32,916 nt of DNA from Bacteroidota bacterium (GTDB taxonomy: Bacteria; Bacteroidota; Bacteroidia; Bacteroidales; VadinHA17). Both the position numbers and the translations under genes were made by a program. The stretch spans positions 1-32,916 of the forward strand of contig JAUZNW010000021.1 of assembly GCA_030706785.1 (NCBI GenBank), read 5' to 3'. Under the pieces are notes generated by a model. That model was not told the DNA's origin. It ran no database searches and saw nothing but the letters and a program-made list of their open reading frames with translations. The stretch's first letter is position 1, and each line of letters starts with the position of its first letter. Below, in pieces: positions 25,332-32,795 of this stretch.

Positions 25332-25395
25332 GACTTACCCCTAAATCCCCCATGGGGGACTTTACTCCTTAATCCCCAAGGGGGACTACTCGGGA
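25332..25395. repeat. Palindromic repeat copy R4, tandem rather than inverted arrangement
   Basis: Two units, CCCTAAATCCCCCATGGGGGACTT and CCTTAATCCCCAAGGGGGACT, lie in the same orientation, each a G/C hairpin. R1 and R2 hold the units as inverted halves. It lies between the end of the his operon and the promoter of the aromatic operon, so it may terminate the his transcript. Confidence 0.75.
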
Positions 25396-25437
25396 TTTCC
25401 CATAAAATACTGGAAGTCAATCTTTCCGGGAAAGTTT

Positions 25438-26070
25438 TCAGGCCTCTCCCGGGGGGTTGGGAGCGGAAAGTTTATGCCTCGATTCAAGAACCTCCTCAAT
25501 TTCAGTAAGTGTTGTATTTTTTGCCTTCAGCAGGATAAGTAAGTGGTAAAGCAGGTCAGCAGCCTCATTCTTAAATAGTTCGGTATTATCGTCTTTTGAT
25601 TCGATGACCAGCTCCACTGCCTCTTCACCGATCTTCTGTGCGACCTTGTTTATTCCCTGCCTGAAAAGCTTGTTTGTGTAGGAGTTCTTCTCATTATCAT
25701 CGATCCTGTGCCTGATGATCTGTTCCAGCTCATAGATAAAACCCTTGGAGGTATCCTTTCCAAAACAGGATTTTGTTCCGATATGGCAGACAGGTCCAAC
25801 GGGACTGACCTTTACAAGCAGCGAATCATTGTCACAATCAGCTGTTATTTCCTTAACAATCAGAAAATTGCCAGACGTTTCCCCTTTTGTCCACAACCTG
25901 TTTCTGCTGCGGCTGTAGAATGTGACCTTGCCTTTGTTTTCTGTCATATCCAGAGCCTCCTGGTTCATGTATCCGAGCATTAGAACCTGGAGGGTATTAT
26001 TATCCTGAATTACAGCCGGAACCAGTCCGCCGCCTTTACTAAAATCAATATTTTCCATATATTCATACAC
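25438..26070 (-). CDS. hisIE: Bifunctional phosphoribosyl-AMP cyclohydrolase / phosphoribosyl-ATP pyrophosphatase
   Basis: This 210-residue fusion performs the second and third steps of histidine synthesis. The HisI domain (about residues 1-110) shows LMLGYMNQEALDMT, TFYSRSRNRLWTKGETSGN, the DCDNDSLL metal motif and CHIGTKSCF. The HisE domain (about 115-200) has KVAQKIGEEAVELVIESK and NEAADLLYHLLILL, the MazG-like metal-binding helices. It is the last gene of the operon, 45 nt after hisF. ATG 26058 is an alternative start. The last nine residues (SAPNPPGEA) run beyond the usual ...RHK end and are encoded by a CTCCC..GGGAG palindromic sequence resembling the R1-R4 repeats. Confidence 0.93.
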   Translation of the reverse strand: MYEYMENIDFSKGGGLVPAVIQDNNTLQVLMLGYMNQEALDMTENKGKVTFYSRSRNRLWTKGETSGNFLIVKEITADCDNDSLLVKVSPVGPVCHIGTKSCFGKDTSKGFIYELEQIIRHRIDDNEKNSYTNKLFRQGINKVAQKIGEEAVELVIESKDDNTELFKNEAADLLYHLLILLKAKNTTLTEIEEVLESRHKLSAPNPPGEA

Positions 26071-26115
26071 CGCTAATTCCTAAAACTTCGGTCCACAGAG
26101 TTCACTGAGCTAAAA

Positions 26116-26871
26116 TTAAATCCTTACATTAATACCTCTTGCCAACAGATACGCTTTCAGTTCAGGTATGGCAATTTCCCCGTAGTGGAAGATACTTGCT
26201 GCCAGGGCTGCACTGCAGTTAGTCTTTGAAAAAACTTCCCTGAAGTGTTCCGGATTGCCGGCCCCGCCTGAAGCAATAACCGGAATGTTCAGGCTGCGTA
26301 CCACATCCCTGGTAATCTCAATTGAAAATCCCGATTTTGTCCCGTCGGTATTCATTGAAGTTAGCAGTATTTCTCCTGCCCCGAATGATTCAGCTTTCAG
26401 TGCCCAGTCCAGTGCCTTTGACTTGGTTGGAGTCCGGCCGCCTTCGATGAATACTGTCCATTCGTTACTCACAAAAGCAGTATCAATCGCCACAACAACA
26501 CACTGACGTCCGAATTGTTTTGCTATCCGGGTTATGAGGGCTGGATTTCTGAAAGCCGAGGTATTGACGGTAATTTTATCAGCTCCCGCCCTGATAAGGA
26601 CCTCGGCGTCTTCAATCGTTTCGATACCGCCGCCGACCGTGAACGGGATATATATTTCAGCAGCTATCCTGCTGACAAGTTCCGCCAGAGCCTTCCTTTT
26701 TTCTATGGTTGCTGTGATATCGAGAAACACAAGTTCGTCTGCCCGCTGTTCGACGTATCTTTTAGCGAGCTCAACGGGATCTCCGGCATCGCGGAGATCA
26801 AGGAAATTGACACCTTTGACGGTCCTGCCGTCCCTGATATCAAGGCATGGTATGATCCTTTTCTTTAACAT
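26116..26871 (-). CDS. hisF: Imidazole glycerol phosphate synthase cyclase subunit
   Basis: This 251-residue (beta/alpha)8-barrel protein uses ammonia from HisH to turn PRFAR into imidazole glycerol phosphate and AICAR. The catalytic aspartates are visible: IIPCLDIRDGRTVKGVNF (Asp11) and VVVAIDTAF (about residue 130). The phosphate-binding TVGGGIETIEDAEVLIRAGADKI and VIASGGAGNPEHF motifs are present. It overlaps the hisA end by 7 nt and is followed 45 nt later by hisIE. Length and motifs are standard for the family. Confidence 0.95.
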   Translation of the reverse strand: MLKKRIIPCLDIRDGRTVKGVNFLDLRDAGDPVELAKRYVEQRADELVFLDITATIEKRKALAELVSRIAAEIYIPFTVGGGIETIEDAEVLIRAGADKITVNTSAFRNPALITRIAKQFGRQCVVVAIDTAFVSNEWTVFIEGGRTPTKSKALDWALKAESFGAGEILLTSMNTDGTKSGFSIEITRDVVRSLNIPVIASGGAGNPEHFREVFSKTNCSAALAASIFHYGEIAIPELKAYLLARGINVRI

Positions 26872-27578
26872 AACCGGCTAATATCCTTTAATTCAAGTTT
26901 CCCCTCATACAAGGCTTTTCCAATAATCGCTCCCTCACAGCCGATCTCAGCGAGCTTTTTTATCTGTCCGACAGTTGCTATACCGCCACTCGCGATTAAA
27001 TTTACATTATCGATTTCGAGAATATCCCTGTACAGTCCGATCGCCGGTCCATTCATTGTACCGTCCCTTTCAATGTCGGTGCATGCCACAAATCTGATCC
27101 CTTTTGACGAATAATCTCTGATGAATTCAAGAACATCGGAATCTGATCTTTTCAGCCATCCTTCGGTCACGATCTTTCTGTTTTTGCAGTCAGCCCCAAG
27201 TATGATTTTCTCAGGACCCCATTCAGACAGCCAGGAAAGAAACAGATCAGGATCCATAACCGCTATGCTTCCGACAGTTACGCTGGATGTTCCACTGTCA
27301 AATACTCCTTTTATATCATTCACTGTCCGAAGGCCTCCGCTGAAGTCAATTTGCAGTTTTGTACTTCCGGAAATAGCTTTTAGGATTTTATGATTTACGA
27401 TGTGTCCTGCCCGTGCGCCATCTAGATCTACCAGGTGCACATGCCTGATACCTGCATCCTCGATATTCCTTGCAAGCTCAAGGGGATCTTCGCTGTATAT
27501 CTTTTTTGTCGAAAAATCCCCACGGGTGAGGCGTACGCACTTACCATCCTGGACATCCATTGCAACTATAATTCTCAC
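26865..27578 (-). CDS. hisA: ProFAR isomerase (phosphoribosylformimino-5-aminoimidazole carboxamide ribotide isomerase)
   Basis: This 237-residue (beta/alpha)8-barrel isomerase performs the fourth step of histidine synthesis. The N-terminal motif IIVAMDVQDGKCVRLTRGDF includes the catalytic aspartate (Asp8), with the second aspartate in VACTDIERDGTMNGP. LQIDFSGGLRTVNDI and LIASGGIATVGQI form the phosphate-binding loops. It overlaps hisH by 4 nt and hisF by 7 nt, so translation is coupled along the operon. The close similarity to HisF is expected from their shared ancestry; the HisA-type CVRLTRGDF identifies it. Confidence 0.94.
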   Translation of the reverse strand: MRIIVAMDVQDGKCVRLTRGDFSTKKIYSEDPLELARNIEDAGIRHVHLVDLDGARAGHIVNHKILKAISGSTKLQIDFSGGLRTVNDIKGVFDSGTSSVTVGSIAVMDPDLFLSWLSEWGPEKIILGADCKNRKIVTEGWLKRSDSDVLEFIRDYSSKGIRFVACTDIERDGTMNGPAIGLYRDILEIDNVNLIASGGIATVGQIKKLAEIGCEGAIIGKALYEGKLELKDISRLC

Positions 27579-28153
27579 AGTTTGAGGAAGTTTTTAAGGA
27601 TTTTTACTCCGGTCTCAGCTGACTTCTCCGGATGAAACTGGACTGCATAATAGTTGTCCCTGTGCATAGCTGCGCTAAACGGCAGCACATAATCGCATAT
27701 AGCTGATGTATAGTCAGTTATTTCGGCATAAAAGCTGTGAATATAATAAACGTCCTCGTTAGCGCTTACTCCCTTGAAAAGGTCTCCTTTCAGGGCTGAA
27801 AAATTATTCCATCCCACGTGCGGGACCTTATCAAACGGCGGAAATTTCTTGACTGCAGCATCAAAAATTCCCAGGCATCTTGTATAGCCTTCATCCGACA
27901 TGCTGCACATAAGCTGTAATCCGAGACATATTCCCAGGACCGGCTGTTTCAGGGATATGAGAACTGTATCAAGCTTTTTTTCAGTAAGGTATTTCATGGC
28001 TGACCTGGCTTCACCAACTCCCGGAATTATTACCTTTTCAGCAGCCTGTATCTCCCCGGCATCATCCGTAACTGCACTTGAGATTCCAAGCCGGTCCAGG
28101 GCATTCCTTACCGATTGAATATTACCTGCATTATATTTCAGTATCGCGATCAT
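27575..28153 (-). CDS. hisH: Imidazole glycerol phosphate synthase glutamine amidotransferase subunit
   Basis: This 192-residue class I glutamine amidotransferase supplies ammonia to HisF. The nucleophile cysteine lies in VLGICLGLQLMCSMS and the catalytic His-Glu pair in AVQFHPEKSAETG near the C-terminus. The N-terminal IAILKYNAGNIQSVRNALDRLG and IIPGVGEARSAM are family signatures. It overlaps hisB and hisA by 4 nt each. Nothing unusual was seen. Confidence 0.95.
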   Translation of the reverse strand: MIAILKYNAGNIQSVRNALDRLGISSAVTDDAGEIQAAEKVIIPGVGEARSAMKYLTEKKLDTVLISLKQPVLGICLGLQLMCSMSDEGYTRCLGIFDAAVKKFPPFDKVPHVGWNNFSALKGDLFKGVSANEDVYYIHSFYAEITDYTSAICDYVLPFSAAMHRDNYYAVQFHPEKSAETGVKILKNFLKL

Positions 28154-29238
28154 AGACTTCCCTTTGTTGAGGGAACAATGTAATTGCCTGTTTTCTTTAT
28201 TGCCATGCCAAACGCTCTGGCGAAAGCCTTAAATACAGCTTCTGCCTTATGGTGATCGTTCTCTCCTTCTGCTTTAACGTTAAGATTGCATTCCGCATTG
28301 TCACTGAACGATTTAAAAAAATGAAATATCATCTCTGAAGGCATGTCACCAATCATTTCACGCTTGAATTTCACGTTCCAGACAAGCCATGGGCGGCCGC
28401 TGAAATCAATGGCAACCTGTGCCAGCGAATCATCCATTGGGATCAGGAATCCATACCTGCTTATGCCTTTCTTGCTTCCCAGGGCTTTCCGGACTGCTTC
28501 CCCCAGAGTGATGGCAACATCCTCAATTAAATGATGGCTATCAACTCTCAGATCACCAGTTGCCGCAATATTGAGATCAATTTCTGCGTGTCTGGCTATC
28601 TGGTCCAGCATGTGATCAAAAAATCCGATCCCGGTGGTAATTGAACTTCTTCCCGGACCATCAAGGTTAAGATCAACATTTACAGAAGTTTCTTTTGTCT
28701 TCCGCTCAATGGAAGCAGTTCTTGGAAGTGAGACCAGGTATTTTACTATGTCGTCCCAGCAGGTTGTGTTGAATATTGCATCCGGATGTTTCTGATTGCT
28801 TATAAAGATTGCCCTGCAACCAAGATTTTTGGCCAGCCCAAGATCAGAAATCCTGTCACCTATTACAAATGAGGAGTCAAGGTCAATGCCCTGTGAAAGA
28901 TATTTCGTCAGCATCGCGATTCCCGGCTTTCTTGATGGGGCATTTTCTTCAGGAAATGTTCTGTCGATGAATATCTCTGCAAATTCAACACACTCACCTT
29001 TGAGTATCTGAAGCATTTTTTTGTGTGAAGGCCAGAAGGTTTCTTCAGGAAAGGATTTTGTCCCAAGACCATCCTGGTTTGTAACCATCACGAGCTCAAA
29101 ATCAGTCTCCCTGGCAATCCTGGAAAGAGCGGTAATTACTCCGGGTAGAAAACTGAAATTTTCAATTGTATCCACCTGTTCATTGGCAGGCTCAATGATA
29201 ATAGTGCCATCCCTGTCAATAAATAAAACCTTCTTCAT
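28150..29238 (-). CDS. hisB: Bifunctional histidinol-phosphatase / imidazoleglycerol-phosphate dehydratase
   Basis: This 362-residue fusion has an N-terminal HAD phosphatase domain (FIDRDGTIIIEP with Asp8 and Asp10 catalytic; FVIGDRISDLGLAKNLGCRAIFI) up to about residue 170. A dehydratase domain follows, with GIGFFDHMLDQIARHAEIDL, DSHHLIEDVAITLGEA and the C-terminal ENDHHKAEAVFKAFARAFGMAI histidine clusters that bind manganese. It thus does steps six and eight. The fused arrangement is known in enterobacteria and many Bacteroidota. It overlaps hisC and hisH by 4 nt each. Confidence 0.95.
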   Translation of the reverse strand: MKKVLFIDRDGTIIIEPANEQVDTIENFSFLPGVITALSRIARETDFELVMVTNQDGLGTKSFPEETFWPSHKKMLQILKGECVEFAEIFIDRTFPEENAPSRKPGIAMLTKYLSQGIDLDSSFVIGDRISDLGLAKNLGCRAIFISNQKHPDAIFNTTCWDDIVKYLVSLPRTASIERKTKETSVNVDLNLDGPGRSSITTGIGFFDHMLDQIARHAEIDLNIAATGDLRVDSHHLIEDVAITLGEAVRKALGSKKGISRYGFLIPMDDSLAQVAIDFSGRPWLVWNVKFKREMIGDMPSEMIFHFFKSFSDNAECNLNVKAEGENDHHKAEAVFKAFARAFGMAIKKTGNYIVPSTKGSL

Positions 29239-30266
29239 AGATTTATTCTGCTTAAAGCCTTCAGCAATCTGTTATTTTCACTCTTTTTTCCTACTGTAAT
29301 CCGCAGGCAGCCAGGAACTATCCTGCTCCGGTTCCTGACAACTATCTTACTATTTATTAGCCTTGCATAGATCTCATCGGCATTCCTGGTCTTCACAAGG
29401 ATAAAATTCGCATCCGAAGGGAAGACTTTTTCAATAATATTCAATTTCTTAAGATCGATGATGAGCCTTTCCCTTTCAGTTTTGATCTTATGGATCCTTT
29501 TTTTGAACAGATTGATCCTGCCAAGGCTTTTCAGGACAGCCTTCTGGTTCAGTGAGCTTATGTTATACGGAGGCTTCATCTTATTCAGATAATTGATGAT
29601 TGCCCGGTCAGCGATGGCCATCCCGATCCTGGCCGCAGCCAGCCCAAAAGCCTTGCTGAATGTCTGCATGACTATAAGGTTATTGTATTTGGCGGTCAGT
29701 AACCTGAAGGATTCCTGTTCGGAGAAATCTATATAAGCTTCATCGACCAGGACAATACCGCTGAAATTTGAGATAATGTATTCAACATCTGATCTCTTCA
29801 TCGAGTTTCCCGTAGGATTATTAGGTGAGCAGATCAGGATCAGCCTAAGGTCCGGAGCCATCAGCAATTCTTTTATGCTGCCCGGGTCAATGGAGAAATC
29901 ATCAGTTAAGGGAACTTTGATCAGCCTTACAGTATTGATTGCAGCTGAAACTTCGAACATTCCGTAGCTGGGATAAAATGTCAGTGCACAATCTGATCCG
30001 GGATTGCAAAAGGTTCTGAAGCAAAGATCAATTATCTCATCGCTGCCATTGCCAAGGAAAATATTCTCTTCGCTGATTCCCTTAATTTTACTGACTGCAA
30101 TCTTGAGTTCCTTCTGGTACGGATCGGGGTATCTGTTGAGTTCACCATATGGATTTTCATTCGCATCAAGGAATATTCCTTTCCTGCCCTGGAATTCATC
30201 GCGTGCGCACGAATATGGGACGAGTTTCTTTACGCTTTCCCTTACAATTTTATCAATATCAGCCAT
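29235..30266 (-). CDS. hisC: Histidinol-phosphate aminotransferase
   Basis: This 343-residue PLP enzyme of fold type I catalyses step seven. The PLP lysine lies in VMQTFSKAFGLAAARIG near residue 205. GNGSDEIIDLCFRTF (phosphate-binding) and LILICSPNNPTGNSM, with VLVDEAYIDFSE, are the usual HisC motifs. The C-terminal IVVRNRSRIVPGCLRITVG holds the substrate-binding arginine. It overlaps hisD by 8 nt and hisB by 4 nt. The gene is complete. Confidence 0.95.
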   Translation of the reverse strand: MADIDKIVRESVKKLVPYSCARDEFQGRKGIFLDANENPYGELNRYPDPYQKELKIAVSKIKGISEENIFLGNGSDEIIDLCFRTFCNPGSDCALTFYPSYGMFEVSAAINTVRLIKVPLTDDFSIDPGSIKELLMAPDLRLILICSPNNPTGNSMKRSDVEYIISNFSGIVLVDEAYIDFSEQESFRLLTAKYNNLIVMQTFSKAFGLAAARIGMAIADRAIINYLNKMKPPYNISSLNQKAVLKSLGRINLFKKRIHKIKTERERLIIDLKKLNIIEKVFPSDANFILVKTRNADEIYARLINSKIVVRNRSRIVPGCLRITVGKKSENNRLLKALSRINL

Positions 30267-31551
30267 TACCCAAAGATTTTAACCGGATTGAGACAGCATT
30301 TCTGTGACCTGATAAAGATTCGGCAGCAGCCATCTGTTCTATAACCGGACCGAGGTTCTTCAATCCTTCAGTCGATATCTCCTGAAATGTTATTTTCTTA
30401 ACAAAACTGTCAACCGATACCCCGCTATAGCTTCTGGCGAATCCATTTGTGGGCAGGGTATGGTTTGTTCCTGAGGCATAGTCACCGGCGCTTTCGCAGC
30501 TATAATTGCCGATAAATACGGATCCTGCATTTATAACCCTGTCAGCCAGCTGCTTCGGATCAGAGACGTTAATAATAAGGTGTTCCGGAGCATACCGGTT
30601 ACTGAAATCCATGCATTCATCAATTGAATTCATAAGGATCAGCAGGCTGTTTTCCAGTGAATTCGCAGCGATCTCCCTTCTGGGAAGGCTGTTCAGCTGA
30701 TTCTCGCATTCAAGCTGTACGTTTTTAATAACCTCAACGTCATCAGTAACCAGGATTACCTGGCTGTCAGGACCATGCTCAGCCTGCGCGAGAAGGTCAG
30801 AAGCTACATAGGATGCATTAGCTTTCCCGTCAGCCATTATCAGTACTTCACTCGGACCTGCAGGCATATCGATCGCTATCCCATCAGCCAGGACCATCTG
30901 CTTTGCAAGCGTAACATACTGATTGCCCGGGCCGAAGATCTTGTTCACTTTCGGTACTGTTTCAGTCCCGTAAGCCATTGCCGCGATTGCCTGGGCACCG
31001 CCGATCTTGAAAATATCCGTAACACCTGTCAGCCATGCCGTGTAGAGGATAGTCGGATCAATGTTTCCCTTGCTATTGGGGGGTGAGCAGAGGACAATCT
31101 CCCTGCAGTCCGCGATCTTTGCCGGTATAGCCAGCATCAGAACGGTAGAGAAGAGGGGAGAAGTGCCGCCAGGGATATAGAGTCCTACTTTTTCTATTGG
31201 AACATTCTTTCTCCAGCACATGACCCCCTTCATGGTTTCGACAGGCTTTTCATCGGCAAGCTGGGAACTATGGAATTTTTCGATGTTAGCTTTTGAAACG
31301 TTAATTGCATTTTTCAGATCTTCCGGAATATTTTTTACAGCACGAATAACCTCTGCCTGCGAGATCTTAAGGTTTTTAAGCACAGCGCCATCATATTTCT
31401 CTTCCAGGTCACGGACTGCAAAATCACCGTTATTCCTGACATTCTGCAGGATGGCGTTAACTGTGCCCGTGAGATCTGAACTGTCGGCCAGAGGCCGTTT
31501 ACAAAGCTGATCCCATTCCTCTCTCCGGGGATAAATAAATGTCTTCATCAC
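30259..31551 (-). CDS. hisD: Histidinol dehydrogenase
   Basis: This 430-residue zinc enzyme performs the last two oxidations, from histidinol to histidine. Family motifs are CWRKNVPIEKVGLYIPGGTSPL, IFGPGNQYVTLAKQMV, DMPAGPSEVLIMAD, LLAQAEHGPDSQVILV (zinc and catalytic residues) and the C-terminal GDYASGTNHTLPTNGFARSYSGVSVDSF. Length is standard. It overlaps hisG by 4 nt and hisC by 8 nt. Nothing is missing. Confidence 0.96.
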   Translation of the reverse strand: MMKTFIYPRREEWDQLCKRPLADSSDLTGTVNAILQNVRNNGDFAVRDLEEKYDGAVLKNLKISQAEVIRAVKNIPEDLKNAINVSKANIEKFHSSQLADEKPVETMKGVMCWRKNVPIEKVGLYIPGGTSPLFSTVLMLAIPAKIADCREIVLCSPPNSKGNIDPTILYTAWLTGVTDIFKIGGAQAIAAMAYGTETVPKVNKIFGPGNQYVTLAKQMVLADGIAIDMPAGPSEVLIMADGKANASYVASDLLAQAEHGPDSQVILVTDDVEVIKNVQLECENQLNSLPRREIAANSLENSLLILMNSIDECMDFSNRYAPEHLIINVSDPKQLADRVINAGSVFIGNYSCESAGDYASGTNHTLPTNGFARSYSGVSVDSFVKKITFQEISTEGLKNLGPVIEQMAAAESLSGHRNAVSIRLKSLGNG

Positions 31552-32405
31552 AGGATCATTTTTTCGATAGGGATAACAAGTATGCCTTCAGCACCTGCAC
31601 TTTTGAGCTGATCGATCCGATCCCAGAATTCATCCTCCTTGACTACCGAGTGCAGGCTGCACCACCCTTTTTCGACAAGTGGAAGGAGGGTAGGGCTTTT
31701 CATCCCGGGCAAAATTTTACAGATCCGTGGAACAGCCTTTTCCGGAGCATTAAGCAATATGTATTTATTCTCCTTCGCGTTCTTAACTGCCTTAATCCGG
31801 AAGATAAGCTTGTCAAGCAGCTCCTGTTTCCCTGTTTCAAGGTTTTTGTTAACTATGATAACAGCCTGGCTTTTAAGAATAGTGACTACTTCGCGCAAAC
31901 CATTGGTCATAAGGGTACTTCCGGAGCTTACGATATCACATACTGCGTCTGCAAGACCTATTCCCGGTGCAATTTCAACGCTTCCGCTGATCTCCTCAAT
32001 TTCAGCGGTTATATTTTTCTGCGCGAGGTAGTCACCAAGAAGCCTGGGGTAGCTGGTGGCAATCCTCTTATTCATAAAGTGTTCAGGTCCCGTGAAGACC
32101 TCTTTCAGGGGAATGGCAAGGCTTAAGCGGCAATGTGCGAATCCGAGATGCTCAAGGATAACGACATCCTTATCTTTTTCATACACCATGTTCTCTCCGA
32201 GTATGCCTATATCGGCTACCTGCTGCTCGACATACTGGGGTATATCATCGTCACGGAGATAAAGAACCTCGATAGGAAAATTCTCAGCTCTGCTTTTGAG
32301 TGCATTTGATCCGTTAGGGATCTTTATATTGCACTCCTCCAGCAGCTTCCTGGAGTTATCACTTAGCCTGCCTGTTTTCTGAATTGCAATTTTCAGTTCG
32401 CTCAT
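31548..32405 (-). CDS. hisG: ATP phosphoribosyltransferase (long form, with regulatory domain)
   Basis: This 285-residue enzyme starts histidine synthesis by joining ATP and PRPP. The catalytic part begins LKIAIQKTGRLSDNSRKLLEEC; the PRPP-binding motif is LADAVCDIVSSGSTLMTNGL near residue 155. From about residue 205 the C-terminal domain typical of long HisG (histidine-binding, ACT-like) follows: KYILLNAPEKAVPRICKILPGMKSPTLLPL. Feedback inhibition by histidine is known for this form. It is the first gene of the operon. A His-leader ORF and terminator lie upstream, with 37 nt between the terminator stem-T-run and the start codon. Confidence 0.95.
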   Translation of the reverse strand: MSELKIAIQKTGRLSDNSRKLLEECNIKIPNGSNALKSRAENFPIEVLYLRDDDIPQYVEQQVADIGILGENMVYEKDKDVVILEHLGFAHCRLSLAIPLKEVFTGPEHFMNKRIATSYPRLLGDYLAQKNITAEIEEISGSVEIAPGIGLADAVCDIVSSGSTLMTNGLREVVTILKSQAVIIVNKNLETGKQELLDKLIFRIKAVKNAKENKYILLNAPEKAVPRICKILPGMKSPTLLPLVEKGWCSLHSVVKEDEFWDRIDQLKSAGAEGILVIPIEKMIL

Positions 32406-32441
32406 TCTGTTTCATTTTTTGCTGAGCAAACCTTCCGGAAA

Positions 32442-32474
32442 CGAAAAACCCGTCAGATCTGCTCAGACGGGTTT
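32442..32474 (-). terminator. Intrinsic terminator/attenuator upstream of hisG
   Basis: A 9-bp stem AAACCCGTC / GACGGGTTT (32446-32474) has an 11-nt loop and, on the minus strand, ends in a T-run. CGTCTGAG at 32462-32469, covering part of the 5' arm and loop, can pair instead with CTCAGGCG in the leader ORF (32515-32522; seven Watson-Crick pairs and one G-U). Confidence 0.87.
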
Positions 32475-32508
32475 ATGATATCTTTATTAATAAATGGTAA
32501 TATCACCT

Positions 32509-32562
32509 TCATCTCGCCTGAGTGCATAATAGATGATGATGATGTAAGTTAACTAAGGTCAT
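32509..32562 (-). CDS. hisL: His leader peptide (17 aa) of the histidine-operon attenuator
   Basis: A 17-codon ORF not in the track encodes MTLVNLHHHHLLCTQAR, with four consecutive His codons. It starts at ATG 32562 behind AACAGGAA and stops with TGA at 32509. The terminator follows 35 nt later. The segment CTCAGGCG near its end can pair with the terminator's 5' arm and loop. Stalling at the His codons would favour that antiterminator. The design resembles the enterobacterial his leader, with fewer His codons. Confidence 0.88.
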   Translation of the reverse strand: MTLVNLHHHHLLCTQAR

Positions 32563-32580
32563 TTCCTGTTTTTGTAAAGA

Positions 32581-32613
32581 CAAAGATAGGAATAAATTGA
32601 TAAATGAAACAAT
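32581..32613 (-). promoter_or_regulatory. Bacteroidota-type promoter of the histidine operon
   Basis: On the minus strand TATCTTTG (32581-32588) matches the -7 consensus TAnnTTTG exactly. ATTG (32610-32613) serves as the -33 element with a 21-nt spacer. The leader ATG is 18 nt downstream of the -7 box. Confidence 0.75.
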
Positions 32614-32694
32614 TATTCTCTGAAATCGTAGAATAATTAATATTGCACTCATTTTTCATTCCACATTCGCATCCCTGAATACACTCATTGATCA

Positions 32695-32790
32695 CATGTA
32701 CTCACCTCCCTCCCGATAGCTATTGGGACCTCTCTGCTGACGTAACGAAGGGGAATCCTGAGCGGAGCGAAGGAAGTGGGTAAGTACATG
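32695..32790. repeat. 96-bp element with terminal inverted repeats (MITE-like)
   Basis: CATGTACTCACC at the left end and GGTAAGTACATG at the right end are inverted copies with one mismatch. Inside are the near-palindrome TCCCGATAGCTATTGGGA (32711-32728) and a segment CCTGAGCGGAGCGAAGGAAG. The element sits in the gap between the partial gene at the right edge and the his promoter. No clear target-site duplication is visible. Confidence 0.6.
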
Positions 32791-32795
32791 GATGT

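Noticed and set aside
12617-25395. R1-R4 repeats as a CRISPR array
   Set aside because: They are kilobases apart, palindromic and imperfect, with no regular spacers and no cas genes.
32532-32544. GATGATGATGATG as a microsatellite
   Set aside because: On the minus strand it is four in-frame His codons in a short ORF with promoter, stop and downstream terminator, so a leader peptide explains it better.
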